Shown: positions 43,661-53,077, counted from the stretch's first letter. The stretch: 64,000 nucleotides of DNA from Paenibacillus oryzisoli (GCF_001653565.1 NZ_LYPB01000053.1:1-64000), one strand, 5' to 3'. The notes: a model not told the origin generated them from the sequence alone. Program-made: numbers and translations.

Positions 43661-44743
43661 ATGCAAAAAACGGATGGTATGAATTACGCTCCACAAGGGA
43701 GCTTTCAAACGGTATGTCAGCCAGGGGAGTTTGTATTCGCAGCGGCAGCGTTGGATCATGGGCATATCTATGGGATGTGCAATGGTCTGCGGGAAGCAGG
43801 CGGGGAATTGAAATGGGTGTACGATCCAGATCCGGCCAAGGTAGATAAATTCCTGAGCACCTACCCTGGTGTGCGTGCAGCAAGCTCGTTGGAGGAGATT
43901 CTAGGAGATGCTGAAGTAAAATTGGTGGCTGCGGCGGCGATTCCTTCTGATCGCGGTCCTCTAGGGCTGCGTGTAATGGATAGCGGCAAAGATTATTTCA
44001 CCGATAAAGCACCGTTTACGACCCTAGAGCAGTTGGAAGCGGCGAAGGCGAAGGTAGCAGAGACAGGTCAGAAGTACGCGGTCTATTACAGCGAGCGTCT
44101 GCATGTCGAAAGTGCCATCTACGCAGGGCAATTAATTGAACAGGGCGCAATCGGTCGCGTTCATCAAGTCATTGGACTAGGGCCGCATCGCATTAGTTTA
44201 TCGAGCAGACCGGATTGGTTTTTTGAAAAGGAGAAATTCGGCGGCATCTTGTGCGATATCGGAAGTCACCAGATTGAGCAGTTCCTATATTTTACAGGGG
44301 CAAAAGATGCGAAGGTTGTGCACAGTAAAGTAGCCAACTACAATTACCCGCAGTATCCGAATTTTGAGGATTTTGGGGATGCGACTCTAGTCGGGGATAA
44401 TGGGGCAACGGGCTATTTCCGAGTGGATTGGATGACGCCAGATGGGCTGAGTACATGGGGCGATGGCCGCATGACAATTCTGGGGAGTGAAGGATATATT
44501 GAGCTTCGCAAATATGTCGATATCGCCAGAGAGCAGACGAGTAATCATGTGTACCTTGTAAACAAGGATGGGGAGCAGCACTTCGCCGTTAGCGGGCAAG
44601 TCGGTTACCCTTACTTCGGGCAACTGATCTTGGATTGCTTGAACCGCACGGAAGTAGCGATGACGCAGGAGCATGCCTTCAAAGCAGCAGAGCTGTGCCT
44701 GATCGCGCAGCGCGATGCGATGATTATTACGAGCGCTGAGTAA
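43661..44743 (+). CDS. Gfo/Idh/MocA-family oxidoreductase 2
   Basis: This 360-residue family member is more divergent. The nucleotide-binding region reads FAAAALDHGHIYGMCNGLREAGG and the catalytic EKP motif is DKAPF, which keeps the Lys. It has GGILCDIGSHQIEQFLYFTG in the substrate domain. Pairs of Gfo/Idh/MocA enzymes with an AraC regulator are common in carbohydrate loci of soil Bacillota, but the sugar cannot be named. GAGGAG lies before the ATG. Its 3' end overlaps the convergent AraC gene by 17 bp. Confidence 0.86.
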   Translation: MQKTDGMNYAPQGSFQTVCQPGEFVFAAAALDHGHIYGMCNGLREAGGELKWVYDPDPAKVDKFLSTYPGVRAASSLEEILGDAEVKLVAAAAIPSDRGPLGLRVMDSGKDYFTDKAPFTTLEQLEAAKAKVAETGQKYAVYYSERLHVESAIYAGQLIEQGAIGRVHQVIGLGPHRISLSSRPDWFFEKEKFGGILCDIGSHQIEQFLYFTGAKDAKVVHSKVANYNYPQYPNFEDFGDATLVGDNGATGYFRVDWMTPDGLSTWGDGRMTILGSEGYIELRKYVDIAREQTSNHVYLVNKDGEQHFAVSGQVGYPYFGQLILDCLNRTEVAMTQEHAFKAAELCLIAQRDAMIITSAE

Positions 44744-45632
44744 AGGATGCCTCGTGATGCTTCTGTAGTTGCTTGCGATATTGGTAAGGCGTAATGCCGA
44801 TGTGGCTTTTGAACATTTTGCAAAAATAAGAGCAATTCGTCACTCCAATCGCCTCGCCAATGCGAGCAACCGCCTGATCCGTTGACATAAGCAGCTTCAC
44901 GGCTTGCTGCAACCGCCGAGCAGTCACATAGTCGGAAATACTCGTTCCCGTGCACTCAGTGAATAGATGGGACAAGTGGTAGGGGGAGAGATGCAGTTCA
45001 GCGGACATCAGCTCCAAACGCAGCGGTTCGGTGTAGTGCTCCTCCAACCAGCTAAGAATACGCTCGGCTTGATGGGTTTTGCGTGTGCGCGTGGGGCCAG
45101 AGCGATTCTGATCTTCACTTTGTGCCCACAGCGGCATGAAGCTACGGAAAAAAGCGATGAGAAAGAGGGAATATTCCTCTAGCTCATCTTTTTTGTCTAT
45201 GGAGGGCAGCTTCGTTTCTAAGCTTTGGAAGATCGAATGGAACTGATTCTCCTCCTCTAGTCCATAGAGACAAGGAGCATGCAGCGTGCTGGTATGGATA
45301 TGCTTGAAAAAAGCCAACATCCGCGGCCAATGTGCGAAATAGGATTCATAGACGGAAGGTTCGAATTGAACGACAGTCCGCACGAATGGCGTTTCGGGGT
45401 CCATCTGAATATGGTGCAACTGAAACGGCTGAAACACGCACAGCATGCCCGAGGTTATTTCATAGCTCTTCTGATCAACGATCAGCGTCCCACGACCCTC
45501 ATGAACGACTAGGATTTCAATGCCTTGGTGGGCGTGAAACGTACCCTGATATTTGTCAGATCCAATGGTGCTTCGCTGATAGGCAAAATAGAGCGGGATC
45601 TCGTTCAAGCCGATATTTTGAACATAGGACAT
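44727..45632 (-). CDS. AraC-family regulator convergent with the oxidoreductase pair
   Basis: The 301-residue protein has an N-terminal cupin-like sensor (GTFHAHQGIEILVVHEGRGTLIV, near 30-55). Its C-terminal AraC domain has two helix-turn-helix units: MSAELHLSPYHLSHLFTECTG and IGEAIGVTNCSYFCKMFKSHIG, then TPYQYRKQ. It probably controls the two oxidoreductase genes through the GTAACG sites. The ATG at 45632 follows AGAGGAA by 9 bases. A GTG three codons earlier sits directly on that box. Confidence 0.85.
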   Translation of the reverse strand: MSYVQNIGLNEIPLYFAYQRSTIGSDKYQGTFHAHQGIEILVVHEGRGTLIVDQKSYEITSGMLCVFQPFQLHHIQMDPETPFVRTVVQFEPSVYESYFAHWPRMLAFFKHIHTSTLHAPCLYGLEEENQFHSIFQSLETKLPSIDKKDELEEYSLFLIAFFRSFMPLWAQSEDQNRSGPTRTRKTHQAERILSWLEEHYTEPLRLELMSAELHLSPYHLSHLFTECTGTSISDYVTARRLQQAVKLLMSTDQAVARIGEAIGVTNCSYFCKMFKSHIGITPYQYRKQLQKHHEASFTQRS

Positions 45633-45757
45633 CAGGGTCACTTCCTCTTCGGTGTAGAATTATAGGCGCTCGGTGGCTCGTTACAGCCAAAGTATACAGG
45701 AATGGAGATTCACTCGGCAAGGTGTAGCGTTTAGCGGCTCATACGTTCTTAGATAGG

Positions 45758-45785
45758 TACCCTCAAGACTATTGTCTTGGGGGTA
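45758..45785. repeat. Inverted repeat upstream of the AraC gene
   Basis: TACCCTCAAGAC and GTCTTGGGGGTA form a 12-bp stem with one G-T pair around TATT. No T-run follows. Its role is unclear. Confidence 0.5.
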
Positions 45786-45844
45786 TTGTGGTTGGTGGAG
45801 TCCGAGTCCTAGGCTGAGCGGATAAGCGGTGAGCCAGATATGGA

Positions 45845-46035
45845 TTAGCTGCATTTTATACAGCTAATCTTGTGCCTTTTTCTCATTTTCGAGGATTACT
45901 TGTACTTCCTAAAGCTAATTGAACTCAATGTGAGGCGAATTGCGTGATTTGGCTAGATTAGCTGTACTTTTTACATGTAATTGATACATTTGGGCGAATT
46001 TCAAGAATTTAGATGTACTTTATACAGTTAGTTGT
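45845..46035. repeat. Cluster of TTAGCTGTACTTTATACAG-type dispersed repeats
   Basis: Copies near 45845, 45894, 45957 and 46010 share (A)TTAGCTGTACTTTTTACA(T/G)xTAATTG. The first is a perfect 9-bp hairpin, GATTAGCTG/CAGCTAATC. Together with the hairpins on either side it fills the 600-bp gap between the AraC gene and the SLH/RCC1 gene. Confidence 0.7.
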
Positions 46036-46058
46036 AATTTAATGAAATAAAAATACAG

Positions 46059-46086
46059 ATCCCCAAAATTTATTTGGGGATTTTTT
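46059..46086 (+). terminator. Intrinsic terminator (first of two in tandem)
   Basis: ATCCCCAAA and TTTGGGGAT form the stem, followed by TTTTT. No gene ends nearby on this strand. Confidence 0.75.
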
Positions 46087-46117
46087 GTTGTAATCAGACG
46101 TAATTTATACATATTTC

Positions 46118-46140
46118 TCCCCCGAATGGGGGATTTTTTT
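46118..46140 (+). terminator. Intrinsic terminator (second of two in tandem)
   Basis: TCCCCC and GGGGGA close a GAAT tetraloop and are followed by TTTTTTT. It lies 32 bases after the first terminator and about 95 bases before the SLH/RCC1 gene. Confidence 0.75.
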
Positions 46141-46234
46141 GTCGAAAAATTAGGAATATAGTTATTCCGATACGAATTCTGTAGTTGAAATGTAGCTATT
46201 CACAGTAAGTAGCTATTAAAAGTATAGGAGGAAA

Positions 46235-49200
46235 ATGATGAGCAATCTATTAGTCAAAAAAGTGCTGTCCATACTCGTTATGGCATGCCTATTATTTTCG
46301 TCAGTTGGTGTTGCATTCGGTGCGACTACAACGGGGACGCCATCAGATATACAGGGTCATTGGGCAGCAAATAACATGTCTGAATGGATCGATAAAGGTT
46401 TCATTGAAGGGTATGATGACGGCAATTTTAAGCCGGATAACCAAATTACAAGAGCAGAATTCATAGCATTGATCAATCGTTCGTTTGGATTTACAGAAAC
46501 GACGGATATCGCATTCCGCGATGTGCCATCTGATCATTGGGCGCATGCCGAAGTAGCCAAGGCTGTTAAAGCTGGCTATATCAGTGGCTATGCAGATGGA
46601 ACAGTTGGAAGTAATAAACCAATTAGTCGCCAAGAAGTGGCGGTAATTGTAAGCCGATTATTAAAGTTAGACGTAACCGCTTCTGCGGTTACCTTTCTAG
46701 ATAATAGCCACATCGCAAGCTGGAGCAAGGACGCAATCGATAAGGTTGTCGCTTCGCAGATCATGATGGGGTATGAGGCTGATCATAGCTTTAAACCAGA
46801 GGCACCTATTACTCGCGCTGAGGCGGTAGTTACTCTAGATCGTGCACAAGCCGCGCAAACGGTGTCTTATCAAGCAGCTGGAACTTACGGTCCGGAAACG
46901 GGCGTAGAAACGATTAATAGAAATGTAATCGTGAATGTAGCCGGAGTCACACTTCGGAATATGGTCATTCATGGTGATTTATTATTGGCAGAAGGTATTG
47001 GCAATGGCGATGCGTTCCTTAAGAATGTGAAAGTTACGGGCAAAGTTACCGTTCAAGGCGGTGGCGAAAACAGTATTCATTTTGATAACTCAGTACTTGT
47101 AGACATTATCATTGATAAGAAGTCTGGTACGGGTACAGTTCGTATCCTCTCTGAAGGAACAACTACAATTGCTTTAGTAAGTGTGAATTCCCCTGCTATT
47201 CTTAAAGAAATCAACTCAACAGGCAGTGGGTTTGGTAATGTCAACATTAGCTCATCACTTCCTTCTGGCTCGAAGGTCACTTTGGCAGGTTCCTTTAATA
47301 CGGTGAATGTGAGCTCACAGCAACTACAAATTGATATGCCCGAAGGTTCGATTGAGAAAATGAATGCAAAATCGACATCAACAGGGATGGTACTTAACCT
47401 TAACAGTGGTGCAAAAATCAATGACCTTGTCCTAGATGCTGTTATTAAAATGCTAGGTCGAGGTACGATTGTTGTAGCGACGATGAATATAGGTGGTTCT
47501 ACGTTCGAGACACCTCCAACCAAAACGGATACCTCAACACCAGCTCCAACATCAACACCAGCTCCAACATCAACACCTGCACCAACATCAACTCCTGAAT
47601 CAACGTCAACACCCGCACCAACATCAACACCTGCACCAACGCCAACACCAGGGTTAACTGCTGATGAGGCTATTTCGGCGGCTAAGGCTTCGCTTACTGC
47701 AGATACAATTCGCAATTCAAACACAGCGTTAACTGGGGTAATAACAGATCTAACTTTAGATACTTCAGGAGCAAATGGCACAACGATTGCCTGGAGTTCA
47801 GATAACACGGCGGTGCTTACCAATACAGGCGCTGTTACGCGCCCTGCTTTTACAGATGTAGATGTCATTGTTCATTTAACAGCAACATTGACCAAATCCG
47901 GCGGAACCGCGCAAACGAAAGTATTTGAAATCACAGTAACGAAGCAACAGCAGTCAGCAGATGAGGCTATTTCGGCGGCTAAGGCTTCGCTTACTGCAGA
48001 TACAATTCGCAATTCAAACACAGCGTTAACTGGGGTAATAACAGACTTAAACTTAGATACTTCAGGAGCAAATGGCACAACGATTGCCTGGAGTTCAGAT
48101 AACACGGATGTTCTTTCCAATACTGGCGTTGTTACACGTCCTGCATTTACAGATGGCAACAGCGTAGTTCATTTGACTGCAACAGTCACCAAATCTGGTG
48201 GAACACCGCAGACGAAAGATTTCGATATAACTGTACTAAAGGATACAACAGAGAAAGATGGACGATTACTTGCGTTACATTTGAGCGATGTAACCTTTAT
48301 AGAAGCCTTTTCGCCAGATACTTGGAGTTATAAAGCAATTGTACCGTTTAACGTAACAAGCACAACAATTACTGCCACACCAATGAATCCTGGTGCATCT
48401 ATCCATTTAAACTATGAAAATGCTACGAAACAGTTAGAAGTAGGATCCAATGAAGTACAAGTCTATGTGAATTATGCAGATCGATCGTATTATGATATTT
48501 ACTCTGTTCAAGTCCGTAGGCTAGCTGCTGATGTAGTTGCACAAGCAGCAGCTGTTGCGACAATCGAAGCTTACCATGGGGAAGATATTAATTTGGTTGA
48601 GGTTTTAAATACGGCAACTGGAAGAAATACGGCTATTGCAATAAATTCAGCTTTTTATCGAAATGCGATTCTCGCTGCGGCGACAGGTGATCTAGATACA
48701 GCGGAAGAGATTGAGTGGATGATCGATGAAGTCAATTATGAGAATGAAGTGCCGCCGGCTGATAAAACAGATTTAATTGCAGCCATTGCTGAGGCAACTA
48801 CATTGCTTGGTAATCATTCAATTGGCAGTCAGGTGGGGGGAGTTTCACAAGAAGCTCATGATGCCTATAACCTTGCTATCACTGGAGCATCTGCCGTTCA
48901 AGCTGCATCCAGTGCAACACAAGAAGAGGTAGATGACGCGATTTCAGCACTTGCGATAGCAACCAGTGTCTATCAAAGTGCCATTATTGTTCCCATTCCT
49001 ACGATAACGTTAGATGGCAGTCTATCTAACTATATGCCGATGATCACGATTGCAAATGTAGTGGTTGGTAATCAAATCACGGTCTACGATACAGATGGTA
49101 CGACTGTGATTGGTTCCGGTCAGGCTACACAACCAGCACTTACGCTTGCCATTGATTCATTAACAGTGGGAACGCACACGATAAAAGTAAAATCCGCAAA

Positions 49201-50842
49201 TCAATCTGGAAGTCCCAGCGTCTATTCGGCGGAAGTGAGCTATCTGGTCCAACCTATTGCAATTTTGCCAGCAAACCGGATTTCGGAAAGCCAAGCACAT
49301 ATCGCCACCTTAGCTAATAACGGTCAAGTCTACACATGGGGCGGTAATTATGGTGGGCAAATTGGAGACGGTACGACAACACCCCGACAACAGATATTTG
49401 CAGTGCCAAACCTTCCTGCTAACATCATTGCTGTACAAGCGGGGGAAGGATACACCGCATCCGTAACAGCTGACGGCCATATATGGAAATGGGGCTATTA
49501 TGATTTAACTGGTCCTAAAATAGTTGCTGGCATAGACCATGTCGTTTCTATCTCTGCGGAAGGAACCAATATTTTTGCTTTAAAAAGTGACGGTACGGTT
49601 TGGAAGTTCGCATCATATGGGACTCCTGCTCAAGTTCAAGGTTTAGATCACATTATTGCTGTTCGAGGTGAATGGTCTGATGTAGGGATTGCCTTAAAAT
49701 CGGATGGAACCGTTTGGGCTTGGGGAGCGAACGATAATGGGCAGCTTGGTGATGGTACAAGGGCAGATAAACCTGTACCTGTTCAAGTTGGGGGTCTACC
49801 GTTTATCGTTGATATCAAAAATGGGAATCAACATACCTTGGCATTAAGTGTAACTGGCGCTGTTTATACGTGGGGTTTCAATACAATGGGCCAAATTGGC
49901 AATGGAACCGAAAATAATAATCAATTAGTGCCCTATGAAGTCGAAGGTTTATCTAACATTACGCAAATTGGAGCAGGAAATTATTATTCATTTGCAATAG
50001 ATGGCCAGGGTAATATGTATGCTTGGGGTTACAATGAAAACTCAGCTTTAGGTGTAAATGCGGATGGTGGTAACCGGAATACACCTACCCTCATGACAAC
50101 TAGCTTAAGCAATGTGATCGCGATAACAGGTGGAGAAGGAAGCACAAGCATTGCGTTGCAGTCCAATGGTGATGTGTGGACATGGGGTTCATCTTCGGAT
50201 GGCCGTCTCGGAAGTGGTGAAGTCTCCGGTCGTAATACACCAGGCAAGGTTGCTAACTTCAATCTATTTAATGATCCAATGACACCATTAGCAGTAGCGG
50301 TGTCTGGTGTTAAGGAAGGTGCCTTCTATAAAGATGCAGGGTCTTTAAACCCAACTTGGGTTGATGCGCCGAATACATCCAGCACAGCAACCTTAAATAC
50401 GAACGGACAGGGTGAAATCGCCTATACGAAGGGGACTTCAATAACGGCAGAAGGCAGCTATACGTTGAAGATAACCACAACATTGCTCAGTAACCCTAGT
50501 TTAAATGTAAACCAATATATACACTTTAATATCGATCGAACAGCTCCAACTGTTACAGTCGTTGGATCTAATAACATCGTTCTATCTAATTTTGTACAGG
50601 TCATGGCATCAAGCAATGAGGTTACTGAATTGTATATGGTATTAAAGTCACAAAACATTACGGACCTGAACAGCATTAAAACAGCTGCTGGAAGCAAAGT
50701 AGGGGCTGTATCTACTGCAAATACAACTGGCTATCTTTACATGTATGATGGGTCTGTAGGCATCTATGTCGTGTACGCAGTAGATGCAGCAGGAAACATT
50801 TCTGCACCATCAGCAGATATCCAGATCGTGAATCCAGCGTAA
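46235..50842 (+). CDS. Giant SLH-anchored surface protein with RCC1-like repeats
   Basis: This exported 1535-residue protein has a signal peptide (cleavage near residue 30) and three N-terminal SLH domains (about 38-205; TRAEFIALINRSFGF, SRQEVAVIVSRLLKL, TRAEAVVTLDRAQ). A beta-rich region runs to about 425, then a Thr-Ser-Pro-Ala linker (about 430-475). Two almost identical 99-residue atrophied-Ig-like domains follow (about 477-673), then a cadherin-like beta-sandwich (near 680-770), a FIVAR-like segment and a set of RCC1-like repeats (about 1010-1350; VYTWGGNYGGQIGDGT, VWAWGANDNGQLGDGT). An Ig-like tail ends the protein. It is probably an adhesin or binding scaffold. ATG at 46238 has slightly better spacing from AGGAGG than 46235. 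Confidence 0.88.
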   Translation: MMSNLLVKKVLSILVMACLLFSSVGVAFGATTTGTPSDIQGHWAANNMSEWIDKGFIEGYDDGNFKPDNQITRAEFIALINRSFGFTETTDIAFRDVPSDHWAHAEVAKAVKAGYISGYADGTVGSNKPISRQEVAVIVSRLLKLDVTASAVTFLDNSHIASWSKDAIDKVVASQIMMGYEADHSFKPEAPITRAEAVVTLDRAQAAQTVSYQAAGTYGPETGVETINRNVIVNVAGVTLRNMVIHGDLLLAEGIGNGDAFLKNVKVTGKVTVQGGGENSIHFDNSVLVDIIIDKKSGTGTVRILSEGTTTIALVSVNSPAILKEINSTGSGFGNVNISSSLPSGSKVTLAGSFNTVNVSSQQLQIDMPEGSIEKMNAKSTSTGMVLNLNSGAKINDLVLDAVIKMLGRGTIVVATMNIGGSTFETPPTKTDTSTPAPTSTPAPTSTPAPTSTPESTSTPAPTSTPAPTPTPGLTADEAISAAKASLTADTIRNSNTALTGVITDLTLDTSGANGTTIAWSSDNTAVLTNTGAVTRPAFTDVDVIVHLTATLTKSGGTAQTKVFEITVTKQQQSADEAISAAKASLTADTIRNSNTALTGVITDLNLDTSGANGTTIAWSSDNTDVLSNTGVVTRPAFTDGNSVVHLTATVTKSGGTPQTKDFDITVLKDTTEKDGRLLALHLSDVTFIEAFSPDTWSYKAIVPFNVTSTTITATPMNPGASIHLNYENATKQLEVGSNEVQVYVNYADRSYYDIYSVQVRRLAADVVAQAAAVATIEAYHGEDINLVEVLNTATGRNTAIAINSAFYRNAILAAATGDLDTAEEIEWMIDEVNYENEVPPADKTDLIAAIAEATTLLGNHSIGSQVGGVSQEAHDAYNLAITGASAVQAASSATQEEVDDAISALAIATSVYQSAIIVPIPTITLDGSLSNYMPMITIANVVVGNQITVYDTDGTTVIGSGQATQPALTLAIDSLTVGTHTIKVKSANQSGSPSVYSAEVSYLVQPIAILPANRISESQAHIATLANNGQVYTWGGNYGGQIGDGTTTPRQQIFAVPNLPANIIAVQAGEGYTASVTADGHIWKWGYYDLTGPKIVAGIDHVVSISAEGTNIFALKSDGTVWKFASYGTPAQVQGLDHIIAVRGEWSDVGIALKSDGTVWAWGANDNGQLGDGTRADKPVPVQVGGLPFIVDIKNGNQHTLALSVTGAVYTWGFNTMGQIGNGTENNNQLVPYEVEGLSNITQIGAGNYYSFAIDGQGNMYAWGYNENSALGVNADGGNRNTPTLMTTSLSNVIAITGGEGSTSIALQSNGDVWTWGSSSDGRLGSGEVSGRNTPGKVANFNLFNDPMTPLAVAVSGVKEGAFYKDAGSLNPTWVDAPNTSSTATLNTNGQGEIAYTKGTSITAEGSYTLKITTTLLSNPSLNVNQYIHFNIDRTAPTVTVVGSNNIVLSNFVQVMASSNEVTELYMVLKSQNITDLNSIKTAAGSKVGAVSTANTTGYLYMYDGSVGIYVVYAVDAAGNISAPSADIQIVNPA
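47663..48256 (+). repeat. Recent 297-bp in-frame duplication inside the SLH/RCC1 gene
   Basis: GATGAGGCTATTTCGGCGGC begins at 47663 and again at 47960, 297 bp (99 codons) later. The first roughly 150 bases are almost identical. The later part of each unit has diverged more. Confidence 0.9.
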
Positions 50843-50883
50843 TACAAGTAAACACGAGCTTTTTGCAAAAGAAGATGAAAATG

Positions 50884-50930
50884 GGGGCTGCCTTTCTAGT
50901 AGAACGTTTACTAGAAGGGCAGCCTCTTGC
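50884..50930 (+). terminator. Long hairpin after the SLH/RCC1 gene
   Basis: GGCTGCCTTTCTAGTA and TACTAGAAGGGCAGCC form a 16-bp stem with one G-T pair around GAACGTT. The T-run is poor (TCTTG), so efficiency is uncertain. Confidence 0.65.
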
Positions 50931-51055
50931 CAATTAGGAGATGCCATATATTCTCCAATCATCTAAATGAGAAGGCATTTCGAGGGGGATGTCGAAATAT
51001 ATATAATAATGTCGAATATAGGGGGGCGTACCCCGAAGAGGTAGAAGGTGATCCA

Positions 51056-52279
51056 ATGAGTATGAACATCGTCAAAGACTTTCTACTGCAATTAGCTATT
51101 ATTGCAACGATAGTATTCACATTCCAAACGTTCTTCGCGACGAAATCCATGCGTTATAAGCAACACATTGGGGTGATTCAAGCTGTACTACTGGCAGTAG
51201 CTATTGTTCTCTGCATGTCTTTTCCTGCTTATGCCACATCCAATGTTCGATTAGATATCCGAGTTGTTCCGTTATTATTAGGAGCCCTGTATGGGGGTTG
51301 GCGAACAGGCATTTTCTTATCTGCCATGATAATCTTGTATCGATTATTTCTCGGAGCAGATTTAGGACTATATGTGACCATTGCAACTCTTGTTGTTAGC
51401 ATGCCAGTTATTCTCATCTCTCGGAAGTCATTCCAGCATGGCGGGAAGAATAAAAGAATAAAACTAGCCCTGCTTCTTTCCATTTTTTATTGTCTTGTAG
51501 GCACAGCTTTGGGATCTGTATTTAGAGGCGTATTCATCATTAATCTTATCCATGTCTGTATCGTCACATTGGCTGTCTGGTTATTCACTTCTTTAAACGA
51601 AATGATCAAGGAAATACTCTTGAAGAATCAACAGCTGCAATCAGCCGCGAAAGATGCAGAAATCTCCTTTTTACGATCCCAAATAAATCCCCATTTCTTG
51701 TACAACGCACTGAATTCAATAGCCGCATTGTGCATCGACGAACCCCAGAAGGCAGAAGCATTAACACTAGATCTTTCAAAATATATGCAAAGTAGTTTTA
51801 ACTTCAAACACATGGATATCTTCACGACCATTGAAAGTGAGCTGGCATTAATTAAAGCTTATGTGAATATTGAGAAAGCGCGTTTTGGCACTAGATTAGT
51901 TGTGGAATATGACGTGGATACCGAAGTAGATGTTTGTATTCCGCCGCTCATTCTTCAACCATTGGTAGAAAATGCAATTAGGCACGGTTTAATGACTACT
52001 TTGCAAGGGGGAACTGTGATCATATCGATCAAAAAAGAAACGGATGAAGTCGTTCGTTTTGCGGTAGAAGACAACGGGATTGGTATATCTACAAGCACCC
52101 AGGAACACATATGGCTTGTTGATAAAAAAAAACAAGGTATTGGGATTGGGTTACAAAACTTAAGTCAGCGCATAGAGCTTCTCTATGGGCAGCGTATTCG
52201 TATTGAAAGTACGGAAGGTATAGGCACCAAGGTATTCTTCGACATCCCCATTCAACCTTTGAAGCCAATTGGAGGTTAA
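51056..52279 (+). CDS. LytS-like sensor histidine kinase
   Basis: The 407-residue membrane kinase has six or so N-terminal hydrophobic segments of the 5TM-LYT type (RVVPLLLGALYGGWRTG, then GADLGLYVTIATLVVSMPV). A helical linker and a His-kinase domain follow, with the phospho-acceptor in QINPHFLYNALNSI (His213), then ATPase boxes LQPLVENAIRHG and VEDNGIGI. GAAGGTG precedes the ATG at 51056. The open frame starts 43 codons earlier within sequence that looks non-coding. The adjacent regulator gene begins 3 bp after its stop. Confidence 0.9.
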   Translation: MSMNIVKDFLLQLAIIATIVFTFQTFFATKSMRYKQHIGVIQAVLLAVAIVLCMSFPAYATSNVRLDIRVVPLLLGALYGGWRTGIFLSAMIILYRLFLGADLGLYVTIATLVVSMPVILISRKSFQHGGKNKRIKLALLLSIFYCLVGTALGSVFRGVFIINLIHVCIVTLAVWLFTSLNEMIKEILLKNQQLQSAAKDAEISFLRSQINPHFLYNALNSIAALCIDEPQKAEALTLDLSKYMQSSFNFKHMDIFTTIESELALIKAYVNIEKARFGTRLVVEYDVDTEVDVCIPPLILQPLVENAIRHGLMTTLQGGTVIISIKKETDEVVRFAVEDNGIGISTSTQEHIWLVDKKKQGIGIGLQNLSQRIELLYGQRIRIESTEGIGTKVFFDIPIQPLKPIGG

Positions 52280-52282
52280 AAC

Positions 52283-52915
52283 ATGCTGCGTGCTATTATC
52301 GTGGACGATGAAGAATTATCGTTGAAACGTATGAGAAAGTTACTAGTGGATAGCGGTGAAGTTGAAGATTGCCATACGTTCATGAATCCTTTGGAAGCAT
52401 ATGAATTTGTAAAAGCGAACCCAATTGATATCGTTTTTCTCGATATTAATATGCCGGGTATCAATGGGATGCGATTTTCAAATTTATTATTTGACCTTGA
52501 TGCATCTATCTATGTAGTCTTCGTAACAGGATATGACCATTACGCAGTTCAAGCCTTTGAAAAGGACGCTTTAGATTATTTGATGAAACCCGTAACGGTG
52601 GAACGGCTGTCCAAAACATGGGATAAAATTAGAAAGATACAGAAAAATACTTCAGATGCACACAGCACACTAACATTGGAGAGCCTCACTATACCGAAAA
52701 GTGCGAAGGGGGCACCGCATGTTATTCTAACTGATCAGGAGACGAAGATTCTTCGATTAGTGACGGATGGACTGACAAATAAAGAAATAGGTGCTCAGAT
52801 GAACATCGCTGCTGAAACGGTCAAGTCACATGTGAAGAATTTGTGCAGAAAGTTAAATGCCAATAATCGGATACAGGCGATTCAGCGTGCTAAAGAATTA
52901 AAGATACTACACTAA
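52283..52915 (+). CDS. Response regulator with LuxR-type DNA-binding domain
   Basis: The 210-residue regulator has a receiver domain of the LytR/AlgR subtype (IIVDDEELSLKRMRKLL, phospho-acceptor Asp54 in FLDINMPGINGMRF, then VFVTGYDHYAVQAFEKDALDYLMKPV). Its output is a C-terminal LuxR/NarL helix-turn-helix (TDQETKILRLVTDGLTNKEIGAQMNIAAETVKSHVKNLCRKL). LytS-type kinases normally pair with LytTR-domain regulators, so this is an unusual combination. GGAGG overlaps the kinase stop codon. A terminator follows. The target genes are unknown. The giant surface protein gene upstream is one candidate. Confidence 0.9.
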   Translation: MLRAIIVDDEELSLKRMRKLLVDSGEVEDCHTFMNPLEAYEFVKANPIDIVFLDINMPGINGMRFSNLLFDLDASIYVVFVTGYDHYAVQAFEKDALDYLMKPVTVERLSKTWDKIRKIQKNTSDAHSTLTLESLTIPKSAKGAPHVILTDQETKILRLVTDGLTNKEIGAQMNIAAETVKSHVKNLCRKLNANNRIQAIQRAKELKILH

Positions 52916-52989
52916 TGAACACCCATGTCCTATGGCCTATGAAATTATTTTTGAGCGGAAACTTGAATAATGCTCATTTATCCGCAATT

Positions 52990-53016
52990 AACCCCTTCTC
53001 AAGACAAGGGGTTTTA
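52990..53016 (+). terminator. Intrinsic terminator after the two-component genes
   Basis: AACCCCTT and AAGGGGTT form an 8-bp stem around CTCAAGAC, followed by TTAT. Confidence 0.7.
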
Positions 53017-53029
53017 TGCTACACTCAAC

Positions 53030-53040
53030 TTGTCTGACAA
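53030..53040. promoter_or_regulatory. FadR-type operator before lutA
   Basis: TTGTCTGACAA is a perfect 11-base palindrome that fits TNGTNNNACNA, the consensus of FadR-subfamily GntR regulators, including lactate regulators. It lies just downstream of a possible -10 (TACACT) and about 40 bases before lutA. The regulator encoded at 56064 is the likely binder. Confidence 0.65.
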
Positions 53041-53077
53041 CCTGATAAGTTAACGAAAGAAAGTGGGGCTTCTCCTT

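Noticed and set aside
47077..47868. 263-residue minus-strand frame with a Gly-Val-Asp repeat
   Set aside because: It is the antisense of the Thr-Ser-Pro linker and the Ig-like repeats of the SLH/RCC1 gene, without a start signal.
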